64,000 bases of DNA from Akkermansia muciniphila (GTDB lineage: Bacteria; Verrucomicrobiota; Verrucomicrobiia; Verrucomicrobiales; Akkermansiaceae): positions 121,949-185,948 of the forward strand of contig NZ_FXYA01000185.1 of the NCBI RefSeq assembly GCF_900184965.1, given 5' to 3'. The notes below the pieces were generated by a model. It did no database searches. It saw only the letters and a list, made by a program, of their open reading frames with translations, and was not told the DNA's origin. The position numbers and the translations under genes are program-made. Below are positions 39,444 through 47,361 of this stretch, in pieces. Positions within the stretch are counted from its first letter, which is position 1. Every line of letters begins with the position of its first letter.

Positions 39444-40562
39444 TCAGATGTATATTTTGACGATGGCTTTTTTCCGGAGGCGTTCCACCCATTTTTTATA
39501 ACGTTCATTGCTGCGTTTGTTGCGCGCCATGATGTCAATCTGCTCCTTGATGGCGGAGAGGGGGGGCGGAGGAGCCAGTTCTTTTTTCTCCACCAGCACG
39601 ATGGTGAAGCCGGTGGAGTCCACCAGCGGCCCGATGATTTCGCCGGACTGTGCGCCAAAGATGATGGCCGCGGATTCCGGGGAGAGCGTGGAGCGTTCCG
39701 TAACGGGCCAGTCACCGCCTTTTTCCGCATATAGATCTTTGGAATAGCGTTTGGCCATTTCCTCAAAGGTGGCGTTTTTGGATTTGATTTCCTTGGCGAT
39801 GAGTTCCGCCAGGTTAAGCTGTACTTCCGGCGTGGAGGCGGAGTCATCCCCCAGCATCGGGATGAAGATTTTCTTGAATTTGATTTTGTCTTTGGTTAGG
39901 TCCCGGTATTGTTCTTTGGTAGCCTCGTATTCCTGCTGTATTTCCTCCGGAGTAGGCGGTATTTCCTGGTCGTATTTGGAAGCCCGCATGATTTGAACCT
40001 GAAGCTGTTTTTTCGTCATTTCCCGGAAAGCGCGGATGGTCATGCCGGAGAGGTTCAAATTTTTCAGGAAGGCGGAGCGATCTCCGTTGAAAGTGGTCAG
40101 GATGGTTCGGTTGATTTCCTGGTCAATGAGTGAGTCTCTGATGACGCCGCCCATGCCTTCAAATTCGTTGCGGAGCAGTTCTCTTTCCACCAGGTCTTCA
40201 ATGATGTTTTTTTTCGCCAGGGCAAGTTGTTTGTAAAATTCGGGCCCCTGTTTGGGGTATTGGGCCGCGAGTTGCGCTCCGATGGGCATGAGCCGCACGC
40301 TGACTTCATTGGCTGTGATGGGACGGCCGTTGACTGTGGCAGCAATCCGGTTGACGATTCTCTGGGGTTGAACGCGGGAGGCCGGCGCTTCATTCGGGGA
40401 GATGCGCTTGGATTCGTCTGGCCGTACCGTTTCCCTGCCATCATCCCCGTGAAGCTGGACGGCCCGCGGAAGGGAGGCCCCTGAATCCACGATGCTTTGT
40501 CCCTGTGCGGACAGGGGCATGGTACAGATGAGAAGCGCCTGGATGTGGGTCCTGATATTCAT
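39444..40562 (-). CDS. Periplasmic parvulin-type peptidyl-prolyl isomerase (SurA/PpiC-like)
   Basis: This 372-residue foldase has a signal peptide (MNIRTHIQALLICTMPLSAQG), a SurA N-terminal-like domain with RIAATVNGRPITANEV, helical chaperone parts, and a C-terminal parvulin domain. That domain has EEMAKRYSKDLYAEKGGDWP and GEIIGPLVDSTGFTIVLVE. It should assist folding of outer-membrane or secreted proteins. The ATG before NIRTHIQ was chosen because upstream codons would bury the signal peptide. Confidence 0.92.
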   Translation of the reverse strand: MNIRTHIQALLICTMPLSAQGQSIVDSGASLPRAVQLHGDDGRETVRPDESKRISPNEAPASRVQPQRIVNRIAATVNGRPITANEVSVRLMPIGAQLAAQYPKQGPEFYKQLALAKKNIIEDLVERELLRNEFEGMGGVIRDSLIDQEINRTILTTFNGDRSAFLKNLNLSGMTIRAFREMTKKQLQVQIMRASKYDQEIPPTPEEIQQEYEATKEQYRDLTKDKIKFKKIFIPMLGDDSASTPEVQLNLAELIAKEIKSKNATFEEMAKRYSKDLYAEKGGDWPVTERSTLSPESAAIIFGAQSGEIIGPLVDSTGFTIVLVEKKELAPPPPLSAIKEQIDIMARNKRSNERYKKWVERLRKKAIVKIYI

Positions 40563-40739
40563 GGGGGAGAGGAGAGTATTTTTAATGCTTCCGGCATGAT
40601 AGGGGCCCGCCCCGCAAAGACAATCTATTTCTGGGTATGTATGGATGCCTCCCTGCATTGGGGGGATAGCGGTTTCCGCACTTTTACTGACTGTGGATGT
40701 GCTTGGTCATTGCTGTTTTTCCCTGTACAGTATGCGGTG

Positions 40740-41465
40740 ATGCATGATTGCCGTTTATTGAGAGGAGTGCTTCGTTCCTCCCGTCCGGCCAATATTCCCA
40801 CGTTGTTTACCAATGCGGCGGCGGCGTGGGCTTCCGTCCGGGGGGCGGAGTTGCCGCCTCCCGCCCTGTATGCGGGCGTAGCGCTGATGGGGCTGTGCTT
40901 TTATTTGTATGGCATGTGGGAGAATGACCGTGTGGACGCCGGATGGGATGCCTCCCGTTATCCGGACCGCCCCGTTCCGTGTGGCGCGGTGAGCGTTTCC
41001 GTACTGAGGCTGTTGTCTTTGGCGGCCGGGTTGTCCGGTTTGTTGCTGAATATGGCGCTGGGTGGGGAGTTTGCCGTGGGGGCGTTGCTGCTGGTTGTGA
41101 TTTCCCTGTATAATGTGTTCCATAAACTGTGGAGCGGTTCCATTGTTTTGATGGGGTTGTGCCGCGGGGTGTGGGCGCTGGCCGCCGGTCTGGCGTTTGC
41201 CCATACAGGGGGAGAGTCCGTTCTTCCTCCGGCGTTGTTGTGGTATGCTTTCGGTTTGTTTTTGTTTACCTGTGTGATTTCCGCCGTAGCACGGCGTGAG
41301 GCGGGCAGGCCCCGGGTTCAGACGGCCGTAGTGGTTCTGCTTTCCGGCATGTGCCTGTTTGATGCGGTATGGCTCCTGAGTTTCGGCTCCCTGCTGTGGG
41401 TTGGTGCCGTCTTATTATGGGCGGGAGCACGGTTGCTGCAGAAGCTCGGCTGCCGGGCCACATAG
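40740..41465 (+). CDS. UbiA-like polyprenyltransferase homologue
   Basis: This 241-residue multi-pass membrane protein begins MHDCRLLRGVLRSSRP. NDRVDAGWD at about 60 fits the first Asp-rich motif NDxxDxxxD of UbiA prenyltransferases, followed by RPVPCGAVS. The second Asp-rich motif expected after the mid-protein helices is absent; the segment reads FTCVISAVARREAG. EboC-type members differ in the same way. Seven or eight membrane helices can be counted. The substrate is unknown. It is divergent from the isomerase gene and 55 bp upstream of the ExbB-like gene. Confidence 0.75.
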   Translation: MHDCRLLRGVLRSSRPANIPTLFTNAAAAWASVRGAELPPPALYAGVALMGLCFYLYGMWENDRVDAGWDASRYPDRPVPCGAVSVSVLRLLSLAAGLSGLLLNMALGGEFAVGALLLVVISLYNVFHKLWSGSIVLMGLCRGVWALAAGLAFAHTGGESVLPPALLWYAFGLFLFTCVISAVARREAGRPRVQTAVVVLLSGMCLFDAVWLLSFGSLLWVGAVLLWAGARLLQKLGCRAT

Positions 41466-41520
41466 GTTTGAGTTGAATTTACATGGGAAGTGTGCATGAT
41501 CTAACGCGAAAAAGAGGGTT

Positions 41521-42171
41521 ATGAATGAATTGATCATCAAGATAGGTCCGTTGTTCTGGGTTTTGAGCGTTCTGGCCGTTTACGCGCTGGCGGTTGTTGC
41601 GGAGCGGATTTTGTATTTTCACAGGATTCAGATTAATATTGGAGATTTTTTAAGAGGCATTTCCAAGCTGGTAAATGCCGGAAAGACGGATGAAGCCCGG
41701 CATGAGGCTTCCATTTTGCCGGAACCTGCGGCCCGAGTGGTTTCTTCCGTGCTGGCTCATGCCGGATTGAGGCGTGAAGAGCTCCGGACTGTGGCAGAGG
41801 ATTCCGTGCAGATGGAGGTGTTTCAGATTGAAAAGAATATCCGCGGATTGCTGGTAGTGGCTACGGTGAGCCCGCTCATCGGCGTGCTGGGGACGATCCA
41901 GGGGCTGGTGGGGTTTTATTCCCAGCCGGGTGTTCTGGAAGGGAAGGCGCCCACTCTCGCCATGTCGGATGCCGTTTACCAGGCCTTGCTTAGTTCCGCG
42001 CTGGGGCTGAGCATTGCTATTCCCGCTTATTTGTTTTATTCCTACCTGGCTTCCCGCTCCCGCCAGATTGTACATTCCCTGGAACGGGCCGGTACGGAGG
42101 CCGTTTGCCTGGTGTGTGATGCCCGGCAAAGGCGCGAGGCCGGAGAGAGCATGAACGGCCGGGGCGTGTGA
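41521..42171 (+). CDS. exbB: ExbB/TolQ-family proton channel subunit
   Basis: This 216-residue protein has an N-terminal helix (LFWVLSVLAVYALAVVAERI) and a cytoplasmic region with SKLVNAGKTDEA. The typical MotA/TolQ/ExbB segment follows: VATVSPLIGVLGTIQGLVGFY, then LSSALGLSIAIPAYLFYSYL. It should form the inner-membrane motor with the ExbD-like product of the next gene and power TonB-dependent transport. The choice of ExbB over TolQ rests on the TonB-like gene two places downstream. Confidence 0.88.
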   Translation: MNELIIKIGPLFWVLSVLAVYALAVVAERILYFHRIQINIGDFLRGISKLVNAGKTDEARHEASILPEPAARVVSSVLAHAGLRREELRTVAEDSVQMEVFQIEKNIRGLLVVATVSPLIGVLGTIQGLVGFYSQPGVLEGKAPTLAMSDAVYQALLSSALGLSIAIPAYLFYSYLASRSRQIVHSLERAGTEAVCLVCDARQRREAGESMNGRGV

Positions 42172-42195
42172 GTGCAACAGGGAAGGAGGAAAGTC

Positions 42196-42627
42196 ATGCA
42201 GATCAAGACCCGCTCAACATTGCCCGCCGGGGCGTTTTTTATTCAGGTGGTCGTCCTGCTGGATTTGGTCGTTCTTGTTTGCGTGCTGACGCTCATGACT
42301 TCCCGTGTGGGTATGGCGTACGGGTATGAGGTAAAGGCTCCTTCTTCCCATTTTCTGATGAACATTGTGGGGGATGTGGAGTTTATTTCAGTTACGGCTG
42401 GCGACCAGCCCGCTTTTTATATCGGAAACCGCCTGATTGAAGGCGGTCTGCCAGGCGTTTCTTCAGAATTGGACCGGATTTCCCGGGAACACGGGGAGAA
42501 TGGGAGCCGTGTGGGGATTGCCCTGCGTTTGGATTATTCCGTTTCACGGGCCCTGGAACAACAGCTGGTGGATATGGTGCTTGCCAAGGGAATGACGTGT
42601 TATATTGCCGCCGAGCCCGCGGATTGA
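42196..42627 (+). CDS. exbD: ExbD/TolR-like motor subunit
   Basis: This protein of about 143 residues has one N-terminal membrane helix carrying the essential Asp (VVVLLDLVVLVCVLTLM). A periplasmic domain ends with a segment like the ExbD/TolR dimer domain (VGIALRLDYSVSRALEQQLVDMV). The sequence is divergent from standard ExbD. The ATG after GGAGGA was chosen over an earlier GTG. It sits between the ExbB-like and TonB-like genes. Confidence 0.75.
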   Translation: MQIKTRSTLPAGAFFIQVVVLLDLVVLVCVLTLMTSRVGMAYGYEVKAPSSHFLMNIVGDVEFISVTAGDQPAFYIGNRLIEGGLPGVSSELDRISREHGENGSRVGIALRLDYSVSRALEQQLVDMVLAKGMTCYIAAEPAD

Positions 42628-42646
42628 TTTTTTCCCTTTTTACCTC

Positions 42647-43411
42647 ATGAAGCTGAATAAAAAGAGCCGGGATAAAATTTTCGACCTTCATTTGGGATTG
42701 ACGTTTGACTGGAGGGAGACCGGAATGCTGCGCTGGCGCATTTTGATGTGGATGCTTTTTTTTGGCGTTTGCGCTTTTGCTGCCGCCCTTTTTGTTCATG
42801 TGGAGATGCCGGAAATCCGCAGCAGGGGGGAGCAGCCGGGGGCCGTGGTGTTGTTGCCTGCGGATCATCCGCGCCTGCACCAGTATGTACTGCGCAATAC
42901 TCCTCTGCCTGTGAGAGGCCCCGTCTGGGCTGATCCGGTCACGGCCGGCCCGACCGGAGAAATGGGCGTGACTTTGCCTTCTCCGCGTTCCACGGATACT
43001 TCTCTGGCGCTTCTGCCTTCCCTGTCCGTGCCTACTGTGGCGGATCAGGTCTGGCGTATGTGGCAGCATCCGGATTTTCATATACGCGCCATGATGAATC
43101 CTTCCTTGGAGGTTTCCGGAGCATGCATTCCCTATTTGTCTTTTTGTTCTCCGGGGCTGGATGGACGGATTGTTACAGCCGGCTCACTGTCCGGTTTTTC
43201 CAGAAGTGAAGATCACACGGGGCTGAGGAGTGATTTTTTTGTGGTGGTTGATGTCTGGGGCGTTCCTTCTCAAGTGTTGTTGCTGGAGTCTTCCGGCAGC
43301 AATGGCGCGGATGAGTCCGCCATGAGGTTCGCCCGGTCTTTGCGCTGGGTTCCGTCCAGGGAGCCGCGGAGCGGCACCATGTCCATCGAATGGAAGGAGG
43401 AAGAACCGTGA
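42647..43411 (+). CDS. TonB-like protein with one membrane anchor
   Basis: This 254-residue protein has a basic cytoplasmic start and one helix at about 28-50 (ILMWMLFFGVCAFAAALFV). A long Pro-rich periplasmic spacer follows. The C-terminal domain has the TonB-box-binding pattern VVVDVWGVPSQVLLLESSGS, then ESAMRFARSLRWVPSRE. The order ExbB-ExbD-TonB supports this call. It is shorter in Pro/Glu repeats than E. coli TonB, and the first 20 residues have an unusual 'DLHLGLTFDWRE' stretch. Confidence 0.72.
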   Translation: MKLNKKSRDKIFDLHLGLTFDWRETGMLRWRILMWMLFFGVCAFAAALFVHVEMPEIRSRGEQPGAVVLLPADHPRLHQYVLRNTPLPVRGPVWADPVTAGPTGEMGVTLPSPRSTDTSLALLPSLSVPTVADQVWRMWQHPDFHIRAMMNPSLEVSGACIPYLSFCSPGLDGRIVTAGSLSGFSRSEDHTGLRSDFFVVVDVWGVPSQVLLLESSGSNGADESAMRFARSLRWVPSREPRSGTMSIEWKEEEP

Positions 43412-43629
43412 GCATGACCCTCCAGGATTTTTTGCTGCGCCTGTTTTTACTGGCCGCCGGCGGTTTTTGCGCTGTGGTGTTTGTTTTCCTGGTTGTGGGA
43501 TGGGTACGGTCTTTTCTGGAGCGGAGGCGCAAGTTCCAGTGCCGGATATGCGGATTCCGATTTTATATGGAGGATGGGAATTCCCGTGCAGAATGTCCGC
43601 ATTGCGGTGCGGCCAATAGAAGGGGCTGA
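43408..43629 (+). CDS. Small membrane protein with zinc ribbon
   Basis: This 73-residue protein has one membrane helix (LFLLAAGGFCAVVFVFLVVGW). A cytoplasmic zinc ribbon with CRICGF and CPHCG separated by about 20 residues follows. The GTG start overlaps the stop of the TonB-like gene (GTGA) with GGAGGAAG upstream, so translation is coupled. Its link to the TonB motor is by gene order only. Confidence 0.7.
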   Translation: MSMTLQDFLLRLFLLAAGGFCAVVFVFLVVGWVRSFLERRRKFQCRICGFRFYMEDGNSRAECPHCGAANRRG

Positions 43630-43674
43630 GAAAATTCCGGGCAGGAAAGGGCGCACGGGAAGATTCCGGCGGAA

Positions 43675-44118
43675 CTAGTAAATCCGCAGAGATTCTTCAT
43701 CAATGGGGAGTGAGTCCATGCCCAGGTCTTCCGCCCCGTGCGTTCCCATTTCTTCCCGAACATAGATGACGTCCACGCGGCTGCTCTTGCCTTCACCGGA
43801 ACGGTACCGAATGCGGGGTTCCCTGATGACGACAGTATTGCCTCCCATGGCCGCAGCTTCCCTGGTGAAGTAGTCGATTAGTTCCTTATCTTCCATGGAG
43901 ACATGGACAATGCGCCCTTCCGGTCCGTTAAAATGCCCCACGTTGGTGTATTCCCCCATGGGGTATTCGTCAATGACCAGAACTTCGTTCTGGGGGATGG
44001 GCGCACGCGGGGAACCGGAGGTGACCGGCGTCCACGCATTGGGGCCGGAGGGGGAAGAACAGGCTGTAATCAGGCTTGTAATGAGGCAGAAGGCCGGACT
44101 GAAAAAAGGCGCTTTCAT
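43675..44118 (-). CDS. Small predicted lipoprotein
   Basis: This 147-residue protein starts MKAPFFSPAFCLITSLITAC, with lipobox LITAC placing the lipidated Cys near residue 20. The mature part has VGHFNGPEGRIVHVSMEDKE and AAAMGGNTVVIREPRI. The latter echoes the 'GAN.VVI' pattern of small Gram-negative lipoprotein domains such as DUF4156. The function is unknown. It follows the small orphan gene by 13 bp. Confidence 0.75.
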   Translation of the reverse strand: MKAPFFSPAFCLITSLITACSSPSGPNAWTPVTSGSPRAPIPQNEVLVIDEYPMGEYTNVGHFNGPEGRIVHVSMEDKELIDYFTREAAAMGGNTVVIREPRIRYRSGEGKSSRVDVIYVREEMGTHGAEDLGMDSLPIDEESLRIY

Positions 44119-44131
44119 GGTTGTCCTGCCG

Positions 44132-44395
44132 TCAATAATCGGCAGGCGGCACAAAAATGCAACGGTAAACTTCGTTGCCGTTATGAAAGATTTGAACCAT
44201 GACACGCTCCGGAGTTCTTTTAACGCAATAGGAGTCGTGTTCCTCAGGGATGGGGGGCGCGTAACGGCGCGTGCTGCGGCGCGCAAAGACATGCTGGCGG
44301 AAGACTCCCACGACGGCATGATTGCTCATTTTGACAATGGTATGGTAGTCGCTGGTAGGCAGGGTGATGGAAGGAGGAACGTCTTTGGCACTCAC
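44132..44395 (-). CDS. Small orphan protein, uncertain
   Basis: This 87-residue open frame from a GTG codon lies between two lipoprotein genes on the same strand. It has no signal peptide and no recognised motif. It contains RRSTRRYAPPIPEEHDSYCV and ends VYRCIFVPPADY. No Shine-Dalgarno sequence precedes it; a TATAAT sequence lies just upstream (44403-44408). The short spacing to the next lipoprotein supports it being real. Confidence 0.45.
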   Translation of the reverse strand: MSAKDVPPSITLPTSDYHTIVKMSNHAVVGVFRQHVFARRSTRRYAPPIPEEHDSYCVKRTPERVMVQIFHNGNEVYRCIFVPPADY

Positions 44396-44474
44396 GGGAG
44401 GAATTATAGATGGCGGCTGAAAACAATGTCGAATCTGAAATGTGGCATGGGATCACGTCTGAAACATCGGCGCG

Positions 44475-45107
44475 TTAGTCCGTACGCCCCATCATTTCCC
44501 TCGTTTCCTGGATAGTGTGCGCCTGGGCCTGCCGCGCACTCATGATAGTTGGTTGTCCAAAGCTTTGTCTCTTGGCTTCAATGTCCCGGTTGACAGTGCG
44601 GCCGAGGCTTTTGTCCGCTTCTTTCCAGGAGCGCCCCTGAAAGCCGGATTGCTGCGTGGCGTATTGTTTGGAGGCATCCTGCCAGGAGTGAGTATTTACT
44701 CCCCTGGCGTGGGCGATGAAGTCTGGCGTTTCCAGTTTGCCATCCGTGAAGGATTTGATGCCGTCCCATTTCTTTGTTTCAAACCGGGTGGAGGCGCCGT
44801 CAAAGTTCTTTTTTTCAAAGGATGCGGTTTCAAAAGCCTTTTTTGCGATTTGAGACGTGTTGCCGCTGTACCGGAGCCCTTCAAAGGAACTTCGTTTCTG
44901 GGACACCATCCTGGTATTTCCTTCCTTGTCCGTTTGCTGGCCGAAGCCGCCGGCGAATTTCGCTTCCAGAGCATCCATCAGCTCTGCGTCCGTTTTTTCC
45001 GAATCAGGGCGTTGCCGGGGTTGAAAGTTTGTGGCTACCGTGCGTTCTGTGGCGCAGGAGCAAAGCGTTGCTACGGCAATCAGAAGAAGGTGCTGTATCC
45101 GGAACAT
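44475..45107 (-). CDS. Predicted lipoprotein of unknown function
   Basis: This 210-residue protein starts MFRIQHLLLIAVATLCSC, a signal peptide with lipobox. The mature part is hydrophilic and rich in Lys, Ser, Phe and Gln. It shows a loose repetition of 'FE.K.F/W.G' (SFEKKNFDG, RFETKKWDG, GFQGRSWKEA). I do not recognise it. The ATG was preferred to a GTG two codons upstream because AAGGA then has normal spacing. Confidence 0.75.
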   Translation of the reverse strand: MFRIQHLLLIAVATLCSCATERTVATNFQPRQRPDSEKTDAELMDALEAKFAGGFGQQTDKEGNTRMVSQKRSSFEGLRYSGNTSQIAKKAFETASFEKKNFDGASTRFETKKWDGIKSFTDGKLETPDFIAHARGVNTHSWQDASKQYATQQSGFQGRSWKEADKSLGRTVNRDIEAKRQSFGQPTIMSARQAQAHTIQETREMMGRTD

Positions 45108-45151
45108 GCTCACGGTTCCTTATATTCCCGAATGGCGCGCAAATTGCAAAC

Positions 45152-45182
45152 AAAAAGACGCCTCCATTGTTTGATGGAGGCG
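45152..45182 (-). terminator. Intrinsic terminator after the HU gene
   Basis: On the minus strand a perfect 9-bp stem formed by 45159-45167 and 45174-45182 (CGCCTCCAT with ATGGAGGCG) is followed by a run of five T. Confidence 0.88.
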
Positions 45183-45213
45183 CCCGGAGTAATCTGTCTG
45201 ATCCCTGCAGGGA

Positions 45214-45519
45214 TTACTTGGAAGCGGTCAGCTTGGCGACCTGGTCCTTCAATTCCTTGCCAACCTTGAATTTGACAACGGAACGGGCCGGAATCGGCAC
45301 ATCCTGGTCAGGGTTTTTGGGGTTGCGGCCTACTTTGGGCTTCACTTCCTTCACCTGGAAGGTTCCGAAATTGCGAATCACCACACGGTCGCCTTCAGCA
45401 AGGGTGCTGGAGATAATGTCCACGGCACGCTGTACGATGTCGAACACTTCAATCTGGGTGAAGTTGGTTTCGGCGCTGATTTTGTTAACGAGGTCTCGTT
45501 TTGTTAATGTTTTAGCCAT
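45214..45519 (-). CDS. HU/IHF-family nucleoid DNA-binding protein
   Basis: This 101-residue protein matches HU/IHF. It has TKRDLVNKISAET, the core AVDIISSTLAEGDRVVIRNFGTF, and the DNA-arm VGRNPKNPDQDVPIPARSVVKF. It should bend and compact DNA as a dimer. The arm reads GRNPKNPDQ, so HU or IHF cannot be separated with certainty. It is flanked by its own terminator and is transcribed alone. Confidence 0.95.
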   Translation of the reverse strand: MAKTLTKRDLVNKISAETNFTQIEVFDIVQRAVDIISSTLAEGDRVVIRNFGTFQVKEVKPKVGRNPKNPDQDVPIPARSVVKFKVGKELKDQVAKLTASK

Positions 45520-45717
45520 ATGAAGTGCAGAATGATATGAATGTATGAGTTTTATAGTTCAGCGTGCATGATTTGTCTCCTAAAAAATCACATAATCCGT
45601 GGCATGCTTGATTTTTACGTCCTTAACCGCGCGATGCGGGAATTTTGCTTGACCGGAATGGTTGGGATGCTTCCATTGCTTGCCGCCGGGGTGTTCCGGC
45701 TCCGGGAAGGATGATAT

Positions 45718-46623
45718 ATGCGAACCACGTTTACAACCATGCTGACTGACGCCCAGGCCGGAAGGCTTGAGTCCATTCTTGAGGAAAAGGGGTTTGAAAG
45801 AAGAGAGGTTCCCTACGCGCGTTTTTCCTTTGCCGGGCCTTCCCTGCTGGCGACGGTTTACGAGAAGAAGAACAAGCTTCTTCTGCAGGGGAAGGGAACG
45901 GATGATTTTGTAGAGTTTACGCTGGAACCGCAGGTGACTGGAGTTTTGACCCAGCCGGAAGAGATGGAAGAAGGAGGCGGTTTTGTTCCCCACTTCGGGA
46001 TTGACGAGAGTGGAAAGGGAGATTACTTCGGCCCGCTGGTGGTTGCAGGCGTTTATGTGGACGGGGGCATCGGCGCCGCTTTGCGCAAGCTGGGCGTTTG
46101 CGACAGCAAGATGGTAGGGTCTTCATCCAGAATCCGTTTCCTGGCGGAGGGGATCCGCAGGGTGCCTGGCATCCGGTTTCACCTGGTAAGCATTGGTCCG
46201 GAACGGTATAACCAGCTTTATCCGGAGTTCGGGAATTTGAACCGTTTTCTGGCCTGGGGGCATGCTACGGTGATTGAGGGGTTGGCTGCCAAGGTGCCGG
46301 CTTGCCCCATGGCGTTGAGCGACCAGTTCGCCAATCCGTTTGTTCTGAAGAGGGCGCTTGCTGCCAAAAAGGTGTCTATCCGGCTGGAACAGCGTGTCCG
46401 GGCGGAGAGCGATGTGGCTGTGGCCGCGGCATCCATTCTGGCGCGCGAACGTTTTGTGAACTGGATGGATGCGGCGGGGGAGGGTGCCGGCATGAAGTTG
46501 CCGCTGGGCGCTTCCGGCCAAGTGGTGAAGGCCGCGCGCCAGCTGGTGGCCCTGCATGGGGAAGAAATGCTGCCCAAGGTGGCCAAGATGCATTTTAAGA
46601 CCACGCGGAATGTGTTGAAGTAG
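45718..46623 (+). CDS. rnhC: Ribonuclease HIII
   Basis: This 301-residue enzyme removes RNA from RNA/DNA hybrids. The N-terminal 85 residues form the TBP-like substrate-binding domain of the HIII class. The catalytic domain begins GIDESGKGDYFGPLVVAG (Asp96, Glu97; HIII-type DEGKG variant) and continues with VCDSKM and VAAASILARERF. The N-terminal domain separates it from RNase HII. Confidence 0.93.
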   Translation: MRTTFTTMLTDAQAGRLESILEEKGFERREVPYARFSFAGPSLLATVYEKKNKLLLQGKGTDDFVEFTLEPQVTGVLTQPEEMEEGGGFVPHFGIDESGKGDYFGPLVVAGVYVDGGIGAALRKLGVCDSKMVGSSSRIRFLAEGIRRVPGIRFHLVSIGPERYNQLYPEFGNLNRFLAWGHATVIEGLAAKVPACPMALSDQFANPFVLKRALAAKKVSIRLEQRVRAESDVAVAAASILARERFVNWMDAAGEGAGMKLPLGASGQVVKAARQLVALHGEEMLPKVAKMHFKTTRNVLK

Positions 46624-46627
46624 GGAA

Positions 46628-47146
46628 TCAGACCGGAGTGGCGCAAGGGGGCGCTTCTTTTTTCCATTTCCCGTCTCCTACGGAAAGGACGGTGATTTTG
46701 ACTTTGTCCAGTCCGTGGTGTTTCATGTCCAGCCGTTCTGCGGCTTCTTCACTAAGGTCGATGATTCTGTTTTTGATGAAGGGCCCTCTGTCGTTCACGC
46801 GGACTTTCACGGTTTTGCCTGTTCGAAGGGATTGAACGAGCACTTCGCACGGGAGGGGAAGGGTGGGATGCGCCGCGTGCAGGTGCCATGGGCGCACGTT
46901 TTCTCCGATAGCCGTTTTTCCGCTGACGAGCCCCCAAAGGGCGCATTCATTGTAATGGGAGGCAATTCCCGTTTGTTCATACGTCAGCGCCTGTTCCACG
47001 TTCATGGGATGGTAGCGGTGCCCCCGGATGGTGTAGGGACGGATCATGTAGCCCGGATAATCCCGGCTTTTGGGAGAAGATGAGCAGGATGCCAGCCATA
47101 GCAGCCCGGCCAGCACGGACATTCCCCTGATGATACCTGTCTGCAT
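46628..47146 (-). CDS. rlpA: RlpA-like lipoprotein
   Basis: This 172-residue protein has a lipobox (LLWLASCSS) and a double-psi beta-barrel RlpA domain: GIASHYN, KTAIGENV, AAHPTLPLPCEVLV, VRVNDRGPF and RIIDLSEEAAERL. In P. aeruginosa RlpA is a lytic transglycosylase acting on denuded glycan. There is no SPOR domain here. It is convergent with rnhC, the stops being only 4 bp apart. Confidence 0.9.
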   Translation of the reverse strand: MQTGIIRGMSVLAGLLWLASCSSSPKSRDYPGYMIRPYTIRGHRYHPMNVEQALTYEQTGIASHYNECALWGLVSGKTAIGENVRPWHLHAAHPTLPLPCEVLVQSLRTGKTVKVRVNDRGPFIKNRIIDLSEEAAERLDMKHHGLDKVKITVLSVGDGKWKKEAPPCATPV

Positions 47147-47361
47147 GATTCTATTATATGGACGGGAAGATGGTGAAATGCAAGACGCGGGCGCGTTTTG
47201 CCGCCCATGAGAAACTGGATTCCTGAAGTGGCGTGATGTTTGCTGGGGTAAAGGGGGAGTTTTTTCATTGCCGTTCCTATTTTGATTTTGGTTGACTTGG
47301 TTGGACCGCTTGCGTAGCGTTGGTACGATTCTGGGAACTTACTACAATAATAGATAACATA

